64,000 bases of DNA from Lichenostomus cassidix (taxonomy: Eukaryota; Chordata; Aves; Passeriformes; Meliphagidae): assembly GCA_008360975.2 (NCBI GenBank), contig CM039182.1, forward strand, positions 106,134,443 to 106,198,442. The letters are read 5' to 3'. The translations under genes and the position numbers were made by a program. Shown here piece by piece: positions 1 to 13,000 of the stretch. The notes beneath the pieces are model-generated. The model had not been told where the DNA came from. It did no database searches and was given only the letters and a program-made list of their open reading frames with translations. Positions within the stretch are counted from its first letter, which is position 1, and each line of letters starts with the position of its first letter.

Positions 1-871
1 GTTTTCCTTGAAAGTTCAACTGACCTTTTACTGACATATCAGAATTTTACTTACACATTACAAACTTAACTTTATGATTTAGTTAATCTACGTTATTTAT
101 ACCCAGAGAAGTAACAGTATACATTTTAATGGCATTTCTGAATAATTCATAGAGCAAAGTTTGTATTTTTACAAGTTAGAACCTTGTACAGGAACAAAAC
201 CTTTTTCATCCTGTAAAACAGCTTTTTTACAGGAGTCCTTTACTAAAACTTCAGCCTAAGGTTTTGGTGGTGCTTGTTTGTTTTAAACTTAGCAATGACA
301 GGAATGAAGCAGTTGATTTTCAGGTCATTTCTTTCCCATGTTCACTGCCCCCCTGTACTGCTCAGAGAAAATCTGTGTAAAAACAGTGGTTTCATGTCTC
401 CCCATAAGCTCTGCAGCTCAAGGACCTCAGCTGCACACCTGAAGTGCTTTTGCAACTGAAGAGGAAGATCAGGATTACGATTTGTGTTTGTGGAAAATAA
501 ATTCAACCATTACTATTGCAAACCAGTAATGAAATATGATTCACCACGAGATTTAGAAGCCTCATCTTTCATATTAGTCATTCACCATGAGGCTATGAAA
601 CACATCACCTCAATTTTAAGGTCCAAAAATATTGCTGGGAAGCCTTCACTTTGCCAAATTACATTAAAACTTAACAAACTCAGGAGAGAATGACTAATCA
701 CAATTCCATACAAATGATTCTTGGTAACTCACCAAGAAATAAACTCTACCAGAATTGTACGTACATACCTGAAAGGCCATGTCCTCAAATTTGTTAGTTT
801 AAATGCCCAAAATTTAAGATTACCAAATGAGTGTGCAAGAATCACAACTTTCTCATCAAATGAAAGAATAC
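1..871 (-). other. SS18: SS18 intron 10 (partial)
   Basis: Non-coding, AT-rich. It begins GTATTC at 871. No terminal SS18 exon, recognisable repeat or RNA gene was seen. Confidence 0.8.
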
Positions 872-1005
872 CTGGTCATATCCATAAGGCCTCTGCTGTG
901 GTGGCTGTGGCGGCCCAGGCTGTGTGGGTCTGTATCCCCCATACTGCTGTCCTTGTCCTTGTGGATAATTGGGATACTGAGGCCCTGGACCACTCTGGGA
1001 GGGGC
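872..1005 (-). CDS. SS18: SS18 exon 10 (last coding exon in window)
   Basis: This codes residues 366-410 (SQSGPGPQYP, NYPQGQGQQY, RPYGYDQ) and ends on a codon boundary at GACCAG/GTATTC. The acceptor is AATCCCCAG. The family normally continues with a final exon coding about eight residues. No such sequence is found in 1-871, so it must lie outside the window. Confidence 0.97.
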
Positions 1006-4000
1006 CTGGGGATTATTAAAATGAAAAAAAGAAAAAAAAAAGACTGCTTAGGATGTTGGAAAGAATAGAACTCTAAAAGCGCTTAATTTTACAGCTAACC
1101 AGGGCTAAGAATTATCACTACTGTGCAATTAAGTCTTTTGAGTGGCCCCCCTCTCCCCCTGGAAAGAACCTTTGCTGGCAGGGCCTGTGCTCCAACCACA
1201 GAAACATTTACTTTTATTTATATATTCATTATTTAGTATCAATGCATGTAGTTCTACATACAAGGTCACAGGACAGAGAAGAACAAGGCAAGAAATGATA
1301 ACCATGAGTCCTTTCCAGGATTTAGGAAGGCAGTCTCCTGATATATGCTGCTTCAGTTCCAGAATTTTCTAATGCCAGAGCAGCCAGATAACACTTATGT
1401 TTAACATTTGGACCTTCTGGAGAGCAGCGGTACTGTGTGGCCAAAAAGTGAAGTCTCACACTACAGCATGCAATCATGGATGGGGTTTTAGGCAAGCAAG
1501 TTATATATGTATAAAATGTGAGATGTGACAAGCAGTAAAAGCTATTGTGGGATGGAAAAAAGCACCCTCCAGCTCATACTCCTCTGATAATATTAGCTTT
1601 CCAGAAAAATGCTAGGGAAAAACCCAAAACTTTGACTCCAGTCTTTTTCGGCTGTAAAAGAAGCAAGTTCTTTTGCAAGTACAACTTTCTGTTACTACTC
1701 ACAGGGACTCAGCCTATCTATCACTGGAAGCTGCATGTCCCAAACAAAATTATCCCCTCCAACATGGGAGAGATGGTGTACTCTGTATTTCAGTGGCACC
1801 CCCTATGAATCCTTTGCAGGGGATTTGTTAGCTTTTTCAACATTACCTCTTAAAGACTGGGTCTCTGTTTTTCAGAGCTGAAGATTTGCAGCTCCTCAGA
1901 AGTGCTTTCTTTTAAACAAACCAACGCTTTTTTTCCCCTCTCCTCGTAACAAAACAGATGTGCTTTGGCAACTGTGATTCAGTGTTAGAGAGGGCTAGTT
2001 TTAGCTACAGGCACTGGACATCAAGATGACATCAGCTGGTAACTCCTTCAGTACTTCTGGATCTCTAGGACAGTGAAAAAGATGGCCTGGAGAAGAAATG
2101 CTCCATAAGCTATTACCATTCTCCTCAGGCCTCAAATTCCCTTGAACTATGCAGTTTCAGCTTTCCACAGTGAAACAAAACCTTAAAGATTGATAATAAT
2201 GACTGAGATATTGATTTATTTGTGCAAATTATAAAGCAATTAAATATCAAATTGAGCAAGAATATGACATCCTAAAAGTGCTGTGTTCATCTGACAAATG
2301 AACATGAGTTTATTTATTCATGGTAATTCTTTACAGCTGAATTCTGAATATTCATTGACAGATTTCACAGAAAAAAATAAACTTCAGTAACAATTTCTGC
2401 TAAAAATCAGAAACTGAAAAGAATGTCACTCAGTTTTATGAATTATGTTGGGTATGTGGCTCCAAAATCCTAATCCCTTTTCTTCTAGTATTTCTTAACC
2501 TAAACTTGCAGAATAAATCAGATTTTATTTCTTTACTTATGAAGTTCAGAGCAGTGATCCACATGGACCTCCACTCTGATCTTCAGTCCATTCCTACGTG
2601 ATATTTAGTAGAATGCAGGTACAAGTATTACATTAGAACTATCAGTTCATCCATAATCTCCAGAAGTAGAACACTTCGTAAATCTCAGTGGATCCTCTTA
2701 AAACTTAACTCTGTCTCAACATAACTGGATTCCATGTGCATCTGGCATTTATCTACATGGCAAACAAATTACCCATGTATTTCCTCACATACACACAATG
2801 CTAAAAGCTTTAGCATTTAAGCCTGCAAAAAAGCTAAAAGCTAAAATACACAGAATTTATGGAATTTCAGAGATTCCTTCTTCTGTGATAAATATGTATG
2901 GCTTTACAGTATGCAAGCAAGTATAACTTAAAAGAGTAGTAGTTTCAGTATGCTCTTCTGACATGAAATTTTTTAGAACTAATGTGCAGAAATTACATAC
3001 TACTACTTTAAACTTCCTTTTTTGGAAGGTTTTCCTTGAATCCAGGGACTTGTGGCAGAGGCTTTCTCATTCCTGCTGTGCATCAGAAGGTTTAAACTAC
3101 TAGTGCAAATTTGTAAGGCACAGTCTCTTTAAAGCCACACTGTCAATGCTTACAGTAATTTCTCTACTATCAGTACAAGAACTTGAAAAGAATGATTCAT
3201 GTATGTTGAATGAAGTTTTAAACTAGCTTTTAAAAGACTGTTTTAATTGGCAAATACACAGATGAAAGAGGTTCTTTGTCATCGTTCTGAGTGTGTTCAC
3301 CTACAGAGGACAGAAAAGAGCAGAATTTTTCTGGGTCCTTCTAAACTACGGACACCCATTCCGGTGCTGTTTAGTCATCTTCAGTTTTCTATGCTACCAC
3401 ACTCTCCTAGACTGCCAACAGATCTAACTCCCAAAAGATGCTGCCTTCCATGCTTTCTTGTTTTGACCCAAAGAAATTGCGGGCACAGAGCTGTTCTGTG
3501 CAAGGCTGGCCTCTGGACACAGTCAAACAGGGATGGAATAACATACAACAAAGGTCTCTCTTAGTCCTTTCTGTGACAGCTGTCTGTGTCCTCAGGTTCT
3601 TACCATAACCCTGCTGTTGTCCTGGATAGCCTTGTTGGCTGGGATATTGCTGCTGTTGTGGTGGATAACCCTGCTGTTGGGGTGGTCCTTGATATGCATC
3701 TTGCTGCTGACCATATTGCGAGTTTCCTGTAAGATCATTGTAAGAAAGCAAAAACTTATAAAGATACCTATTTTATTATTTTTTTTCCTTCTAAGATGCA
3801 CAGCCAACAACACAAGAACAAAATGAAAATGCAATATTGATTTCAAAAACTGAACAAAACAAAGAAAACTCAAACCAAACAGAAGGAACTCGGCCAAACA
3901 AACTGCAGTTAAAGCCAATTTTGCAAAGTTGAACTGCAGCATTTTCAGCATCTCTGCCAAACGAGCATTACATTTACTGGAACATCACAGTCATAAGATC

Positions 4001-7000
4001 ATGACTATGCTAAATAAAAGAAAATAAAAAAAGACAAAATTAAGGACAGCTACAAGAGCACAGACTAGCTACACAAGATCAGCAAGCTGTTTCCTAACGG
4101 CACTATAATTATACAAAATATATACACACACAAAAAGATATACAACTGAACCAACAAATTTATGTTTAAATAAAAACTTCCATTGAGGTAGAAAAAAAAA
4201 ATCTCTAGAGTGTTTTAGTCATTTTACTATTGTTAGAATGGCAAATTGTGGTTATATATTTTAGGTGTTTGCAAGAAATTATTCTGAAGGCTTCAAGTTC
4301 CCTGCCATTTCCAAGACAGCCAGCAACTAGTATTCTACAAGAGCTTTGCATGGGTATAAGTTGTGTTGTGCAAGAATTTCTGTTCCTGTTGAGGGTGGGG
4401 GAGGAAAGGGAATGTATGTGCGTATGTGTGTGAAGGTATATAGATACCTCCTTCGTAGTAATGTTGTGAGGAATCCTCATAAGGCCTATCGTAGCCTTGT
4501 TCAGGATACGACGGTTGCTGATAACCGTAATCATTATGACCTACATCAATTCGACAAGAGACAGGAAGAAACGTTAATGGCCCCTGAGTGAAAACCCTAA
4601 AATATTTCATTTCGCAGAAAAATGAAAAAAAAAAAATTCAACTGGATATACATGAAAAAGAATTTTCAATTGTATTAGCCAAAGACTTATTAATATGATT
4701 TCCTTTCATATTGAATTAACATGTGACAGGGGAAAAAAAAGGCTTAATGCAGTAGTTCTAGCAACATCACAGCAAGGGATGGTCTTAACCTTCCGATAAT
4801 CCTTGTTGGGGGAGTGGGGGGGAGAAGTACTTCATCTTTCACTCAAAAAAAAAAATGAAAGCATTTAGGCCTTTCACATGTAAATAACCTGAATTAAATT
4901 AGAATGAACAAAGAAAGCAATTATCATACTTTGTCTAACACCTGTTCTGCTGATCTCCAATTCAAAAGCATATGCTAAAAGCAGTGTGAAATATAACAAA
5001 TAAAGCTCAATGAAGTTATGAACCATCATCTACATTAAATTCTGTTTTTAAATAGCAGAAATATAACATTCTCAAGGTTTTCCCTACAAAGAGAATTCCT
5101 ACTTAAGGTCTTAAGAAAACCTTTCCTCTTACATTCCAGTCCTGAGCAGATTCATTACAACAAACCTTTACATTCAGAGACTACAGGCATCTCTGATTAA
5201 GAAACCAATATAGGCAGTAAGCACCCCACCTGTTGTTGGCTTTAGCACACATATATTTTGTGTTACAGATGAATAAAATACATCTTACTGCTAACTTGGT
5301 CAAGAATACATGTCAAAATTTTGTTTATATTTGAAATTAAATCATATAATTTGGAATAATTTTTTAAATAAAAGTAAGGAAAAGAGGGAACAGTTCTAAA
5401 ACTCAGTGGTTTTGTTTTCAGGTCTGCAACTGGACCATACATCACTGACTGAATCTTACATGCATACATAACCATTAAAAAAAGTCTTAAGATACATTCT
5501 TCTTGTATTCTATGTAAGAATAATATTGAGGTAATGATAAAGATGACTTCTCTTAAAAGTAATCTGTGCTGCCACAGGGCTGTTAATGGTAACATCAAAC
5601 TGCCCTCACTAGAGTAAATTGCCTGTAGCAATTTAGTGTTCATGTGTGTACACAGATGTTCCAAAATGAAAGCTGAACAGCAACCAGTTAATGCAACTTG
5701 TAAAACAACTCTGCACATACATCTCCAAAAATTAACACATGTAAGCTTATACAGATGTGGCTTGATGTATCTTAAAATCAATTTAACAGAAAATAATTCA
5801 AATTTGTATCCCTTGATTTGCAATGAGTAGTTGCTTTGGCAATTACACAACTTTGCTTTGCATAACATTTTTTAAACATTAATGTCTACCACATTACTTG
5901 TACTTCATAATATACCATTAAGTTGCACACATGGTTATCACAGTAGTCACGAGCCAGCATCTTTGTTCTCCCAGTCTCTGCTCAGCCTGAAAACAAGTTA
6001 ATTTCAACTTTTCTAACTTATAACACAATCCAATAGCCATCAGCACTCCATATTCCAAGAGGTAGGAGGACAGATAGATGAAATTCGAAGTTTCAGTCTT
6101 GTCTCCAAAGCACTGAGGGGACATCTAAAGAGGATTCACATTTCCAATATCCTTAGGGCAGGGAGCATTTTATTCCTATATAAATGGTAAACTGAAGGCC
6201 CATACCATATCAGCAATAAGACATTTGTGCGACTTATATGAAAACTAAACACTAAGTTAAAAAATAAAGTATTTACAGAAAAAACCCACATCTTTTTAGC
6301 AGGCTTTTTCAGTTCAGTAGAATTTTTAATAAAAGGATATCGCCCCCTCTCTTATTGAGAATAAAGTTATTACTGTTTTAATTCATCTCAATTATACTAG
6401 ATATGCTAAGGAACTCTCCATACTTTGAGATAAACCAATTAATTCCATTCATTTTGAAATACTAAAACTGTTGTTAAGAGTTAACAATGGGAGTAATACA
6501 AATTACATGTTTTAAGTTGTAAATTTTAACTAGTCATAGTAACTTAAACGGTAGTAACAATTCTGAATTTGAAAGGTTTTGTAAATGTGAGGTATGATAT
6601 CCAATTACTATTCTTGCCTCATCCCCTAATTTTGGGCATATGACTACATTAGTATTGGGCAGGTATAGAAAATGGGAAAGTTAACATTTATGAGAGATTA
6701 CCATCAGGGTAATATTGCTGGTTCATGCCTTCTGGAGGACCTTGTCCACCATGACTGTATTGGTCCCCATAATAGTCTTCCTGGCCTGAGTACTGCTGTG
6801 GTGGGCCTGAAAAACCACAACCAGTCAATACGTAAATAACTTGTTTGCTCTTATAAAGCCTGCTAATTTCTCATTTTAGTATGAGAAATATCTCTCAAAT
6901 GTATTCCCCACCCATACTGTTGCATTACAGACAATATATGTACTCTGATTTAGTTAAAAAAAGAAGTAAATGTACCTGTCTACATAGACACACACACACA

Positions 7001-10000
7001 GTTGTTTGGCTGCACTAGAGTGAGAACATATATATTTAACTTCAGTTTTGAGCTCATTTAGGAATATGTGTATAATAGACTAAGGTTAAAGGTGTTAAAA
7101 ATAAAATCATTCCTTGTTGAAAAGGACTAAAAAAAAAAAAGTGAAGCAGTATCGTGGAACATTGCTCTTTTTTTTGTAATTGAATGAATTCAGAACCAAG
7201 TAGGTCCTCTGTTCCTTTTCTGTACCTATCATTTAAATATCAAAACAGAATTCTCCATCAGCATATTTGAGATGCATAATTTCAGAATGCATAATCTCAG
7301 AAAGAACCAAAAGAAAAAAACCCCAAACTTGTCTTCACATTTCATGGTGACAGCAGTAATCTCTTGCTGTAAGAACCACCCTTAAAAAGGGTAACAAAAA
7401 GAGTGTGCAAATGAAGTCTGTGACACCAAAACACTTGATAGAAATTTGGTGTAAGCAAGAAAGTGATGTAAGATGTTTTTAAAAATGGTTATTTAAAATC
7501 AGCGTAAAAATACTGAAGCAAATTCCTACCTTGCTGTGGTGGCCTGTATGGAGGAATCTGTCTCTGTCCCATCATGTGATTTCCTTGGTTAACTTGGCCC
7601 ATCATTCCCATTGGCGGCTGCTGCCCCTGGTAATGCTGGCCACCTGCCTGTGGCATGTTGTACTGCTGGGAGGGAGGCTGCTGGTGCATCATTGGGCCTG
7701 CAGAAGGAGAAGCAGCAAAAATGTCAAAGACGTGAAAATTATTTGTGATTAAACCTTTCCAAAAAACCATGGAAAAGTCAACCTTTAAAAATGGCCCAAA
7801 AAGGGCTCTGTATATCTAGTGCTCTCATAAGGGTTTGTTGTTTCTGGACCTATGCAAATGTAGGTGAACCAAACTACAAAACAGAACTCCCCCCAAATGA
7901 AGTTGCTTTTTAGATGATTTTTCTTCAAAACCACAGGCATTAGTTTACACATGCACAAAGATAACTTAAACACCTTTACCATTTTTAGTTTGTTTTAAAA
8001 AGCATCTTCAAAAAAAGCGTAGGTGAAAACGCGATGGTGAAACCCGAGTACATCATAAAAAATTATTTAACATTTGTGATTTCCTTGGAGCATAGTTTCA
8101 ATACACACATAGTTGCTGTTATATTCCATCAACAAGCCACTAAGCTGTTACTACAAAATCAACAATTTTATTTATCCTGTAAAGACAAACCATGTGAACC
8201 AGATAGGCAATCACACAACAGGCATACGCAGAAGGCCTACAGAACACAGGCTCTGCCCAACACTGAACAGTCCCAAACAGCCTGTAACAAAAATATCTTC
8301 TTTCATACCATGTTGCACCAAGTTTCTATGAACCACAGGAAGAGACCAGGAGAGATCAAGTACTGTCCATGTTTTATCAACTGAGAAAATCTGATTAAGG
8401 CTGTACTTAGAGAAATGCAAATTTCAGTAATGAAAACAGACAGTTAAAGAGCACCCTACTGACACCACACAGCAATGAAAACAATGATTACACCATTTCA
8501 TTATATGAGAATGCAGGTTAGTTTGATACAACATTTAACAAAGAACAGCTTCTGTGCCTCCACTGTAGTACCAATTCAGAAAAGTTACTCCAGTATCAAA
8601 AACATGAAGAGGAAGACTTGTGACAAGGAGCTAAACTTTTTAAGAAACAGATTTTTGTAATGTATTCATTTAAACCACTAACACATAGTGCCCTGTCTAT
8701 AATGGTGAAACCCTAAGCTTTTATTTGCCTAGTAAAAAATAATTTATTTTATAAACTACAAGGACAACAAGAAACTAGCCTCACTAAAAACCAAAACAAA
8801 CCATGATTATCAAACACCAAACTAGCAGATCCACTCCTAAGTGCCATGCAAGGAGGAAAAAGTAAGGTACCACCTACTTTTCTGGATGTTTAGATTTTGC
8901 CATTCTGTTTAGTATTTTTAAATACCTAGGTGGTGGAGCACAAGCAGGAAGTCCTGGGTGAAACTACAGTACTGGAAAAATACCTAGATCCAGTCAAGTG
9001 ACAATGGATTTATACAGGCAAAGGAATATGCAGTCACTTAGATCCTGTCTATGTGGAGTTATGAGGGGAAGTTAAGACCAATTAATTAATAGTATGAATT
9101 CAAAGTGCATTAGTTAAATCCCATTAAATCCCTGTGTGGGATCTCTCACTGAGAAGCAAAGTGGCCTAAGCTTCATTTCCCCCTAAAGATAAATATTGGC
9201 CACTCCTAAGAAGATCCAGTTATGCTTCTATCCTTCAGTATGGCAAGTTTCTGTGTCCCAATTTTAAAGTTAAAAAAAAGGGGTTAAATTCAGATGTATT
9301 TAGTTATTGGCAAAACATATTTCCTTTCTTGATCTTCTAAATGAGTAGGTAATTTAGATTATTCCATTTCACTGCTCCTCCGTTTGGAAGGACTGAGAAA
9401 CATTAGGCAGTCTTGAAAAAAAATAGAAACTTGTTGCCATAATATTCCTAGATCTCAAGAAAGCTTGTTAATTAACAATATTAATATTAGTCACAATACA
9501 ATGTGATAAAATGTGTTGGGTCCCCATGGTGCAATGTAGAGATTTTCTGTTTGCTTTTTAAATTAGAACTTCATTAACGCTTTGTAGAGCCACAATGAGA
9601 ATTCACTACCCTGTATCAGGCTGTGTGTTGTGTTCATAACAGACAGCCTGGCTTCCTTCCAGTTTGGCTCTTCTTATTAAGAAGATACCTAAAAGAACCA
9701 CCATAGTCTCTACTGCCTCATGGAACATAACCATTTTATTCAGCAGTTTTGAGGAATGAGGGAACTTTGAATTTATTCTTCCATTTGAAAAATCTAGTCT
9801 AGGAGAAAGCTATATTTTTTCATCATGTAATACTTACTATGACATGAAATCCCTAAACTTAATAAAGAACTTATGACTATTAATTCATTATCTACTTGGA
9901 CACAGACGAACTTGAGAAGTGGGCCCAAGAGAACCTCATGAAGTTCAAAAAGTCCAAGTGCGAGGTGCAGCACCTTGATCTGGTCAAACCCAGGCATGAG

Positions 10001-13000
10001 TACAGAATGGGAAACTCACTGAGAGCAGCCCTGAGAAGAACTTAAGGGATTGCATTGATGAAAAGCTGGATATGATCCAGCAACATGGGCATGCAGCCCC
10101 AAAAACCAACTGTATTCTGGGCTGCACGAAAAAGCATGGCCAGGAGGTTGAGGCAGATGATTCTGCCTCTGCTCTGCTCTGGTGATATTCCACCCAGAGT
10201 CCTGTATCCAGCTCTGGGGTGTCCAGCACAGGAAAGACACAGACCTGTTGGAGAGAGTCTAGAGGAAGGCCACAAGAATTATCACAGGTAGAGAGCACCT
10301 CTCCTACAAGGAAAGGCTGAGAGAGCATGCAGAGGAGAAGTCTCAAGGGAGACCTCACTGTGGCCTTCAAACACTTTAAGGGGGCTTATAAAAAAGAGTG
10401 AGATGGACTTTTTATACAGGCAGATAGCGATAAGACATAGGGTGATAGTTTTAAATTGAAAGAGGGTAGGTATAGATTGGATATGACGAAGAAATTCTTT
10501 ACTGTGAGGGTGGTGAAGCACTGGAACAGGTTGCCCAAAGAAGTTGTGGATGCCTCATCCCTGGATGTGCTCAAGATCAGGACGGATAGGGCTCTGGGCA
10601 CCCTGGGCTAGTGTAGCACAGGCAGGGAGGCAGGAACTAGATGATCTTTCATATCCCTTCCAACCCAAACCATTCAATGATTCTATAATGCTTTCTAATA
10701 TTTGTAACATATATTTTTACAAGCACCCTAAAATAAAGCTCTTGAATCTCCGATCAGGTCACAACAAACTACATTTGGTGGAAGTCATGATCTCCTCCAG
10801 ACTTGGAGATAGGACTTTCATATACAAAGCTCACAAAACTGTGAGCTGAGAGAGAATGCTCACTACTTTCAAAAACTCTCCATAGAAACCCTTTTTTTGT
10901 GAAATTTCTGTAACTACTTAATCCAGAGAGGACAAAGTACCTTATTGGTACAGAGTTCAAAATGTGTCCAAAGAAATATTGTGTTAAGATTATCTCTGTA
11001 AAATATGCAAGTATAGAATTTAACTAGTCCACATTATCAAGAATACATATTTTTGTTTAGTAAGGGTAGAGACCTTTGAAATGAGCAGTTGAGGAAAAAA
11101 TTAACTTCTGCTCCAGCCAGTATCTCAACAGAAGGCCTCATGTACAGGGAAGAAAAGGTATGTGGATTAAAGCAAAAATGGGCTACTTCCTGATCTTCTT
11201 CTAAGTACAGTGACCCAGCGGCAGTCTCCTGACAAGAAAGGACTTTTGGAAACTGACAACCTAGTCTTCAAACAGGTAAGATAAATAGAAAGAAACAGAA
11301 ATGCAAACTAAAAGTAGGTCCCAGATAAAGCTAACAAAACTGAGACCAGAAGTGCAAAGGATGAAAGAGCTGCAGAAAAGTTTAGTGGTTTAAAAATGTC
11401 TCCTTAGAATTGCCCCTTATGCTGAAACTCAGATACTGGTGGTAAATGCTATGAGAGGACAAGAATAACTGCTGATATGGGTGAAACTTCTGAAGAAGCA
11501 GAGAAGTGAGGAACCACACTCACAAATGAACTGGTGACTCTGCTGCTCTGACTGAAGAACTATGGGAACGGGTGGTTATGACCAAAAAGCAGCAGTACAA
11601 GCTATTGTTTCTTCAGTCTTCAAAATGACGCTGGTTGTGTTGCTCAGGGGTCTATTCTTCCGGCATTTCACAGTGTGCACTTGCATGGATGAAGCAACTG
11701 GAGATCCATATCTGGAGTATCAGCTAAGCCCACCATGCCAGACTTACCATGGTCAATCTCATCACTATGTCTACTGTTACAAAAATAACGAAATATATAT
11801 CACTGCAGCAGCCCTCATCAAAACTTTTTAGCTGTTTTTCTACATGTTTTTAAAAACTGCTTGCTTTTTAAGCAACGGTTTTAAGTTTTGTGAGAGCTAC
11901 CTTAGAAACTTTACTGTAGGGTCAATTTAACTTGACAAACACTACAATTCAGATGTTCTTAGTCAAATGAACCACCATCCTAAGGAGTTTTAACACCAGG
12001 GGCAGTTTAAACATTATCTCAAGAGGCTTTCAGGATACAAAACTTTTTGCTACTTCTGAAGTATAATTTAGGTTGCATATTAAAGACAGTAGACACTTCT
12101 CCACACTTGCTTACTCCACAAGCTTCTCATCTCAAACTCAACTGTAATTTCAGGTATCATTTTAAAACAACTAGTACATTAAACGGCATACAAAAACCTC
12201 CTCAGTTACCAACATTGCCTTTCATGTTTTACCCTAGGGAAGGAAGATGAAAGCACAAGCTCTGTGGCAGCTGTTTACATCTTTTGTTTTCTCATGACAA
12301 AACTATAGTGTCTTCTATAGCTAGACATCCTACAAATCCAGCTACAGCATGATGGTGCTCCAGAATCTGAAGGCAATTTTATTTCTCTTTAATAGGTTAG
12401 ATGTGAAAAAAATTGAGACTGCTCTGCTTTCTCCATAACATCTTGACTACTGTAAGTAGTCGAGGTACTGAAACCTAAGTCTCAGCTTACATGGGAATGA
12501 ACAGATGGCAAGACATTCACAAAAGGTACTCAAACTCAGAAATCACTTTATTCTGGTCTGTCATACCCTGAATATGTTTATATTTCAGCTAACATTGGAT
12601 GTTCCTATCTTTATGTTCCTTTCTTTATGTGCGCAACAAAAGAACAGGCATCTGCCTCATCTCTGCCCTTTTCATATCTTCATATTTGCTTGTAAGTGAA
12701 AGAGCTCTGAAATTTTAATGGATTTTTTTCTAAGTTCATATAAATGAAACTATCACTAAAAAAGTCTCAGCACCATATTTGACAACTGGTCACCTGCAAA
12801 TGACTGAGACGTCATATTGTCCTCTAGATTTCACTTGTAAACTAGTTCCCTCCCTTACCACATATAAAGCTCATTAAATAGAGAGTGGAGGTTTGACAAC
12901 TTTGTGCTTCAAGCACTTCTAACAAGGAAATAGAATCCCAGCAAAAGGATCTCAGAATCAGTCTCTGAGGTGGTCATGTGTAGCAAAAGAATCTGAGAAA

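Noticed and set aside
1..871. SS18 terminal exon
   Set aside because: No acceptor followed by a sequence coding the expected short Gly/Gln/Tyr C-terminus was found on the minus strand, so it must lie outside the window.
5263..5868. 201-codon open frame on the minus strand in SS18 intron 7
   Set aside because: No recognisable domain, Leu/Ile/Cys-rich composition typical of AT-rich intron translation, and it lies between two solid SS18 exons without a sign of being spliced.
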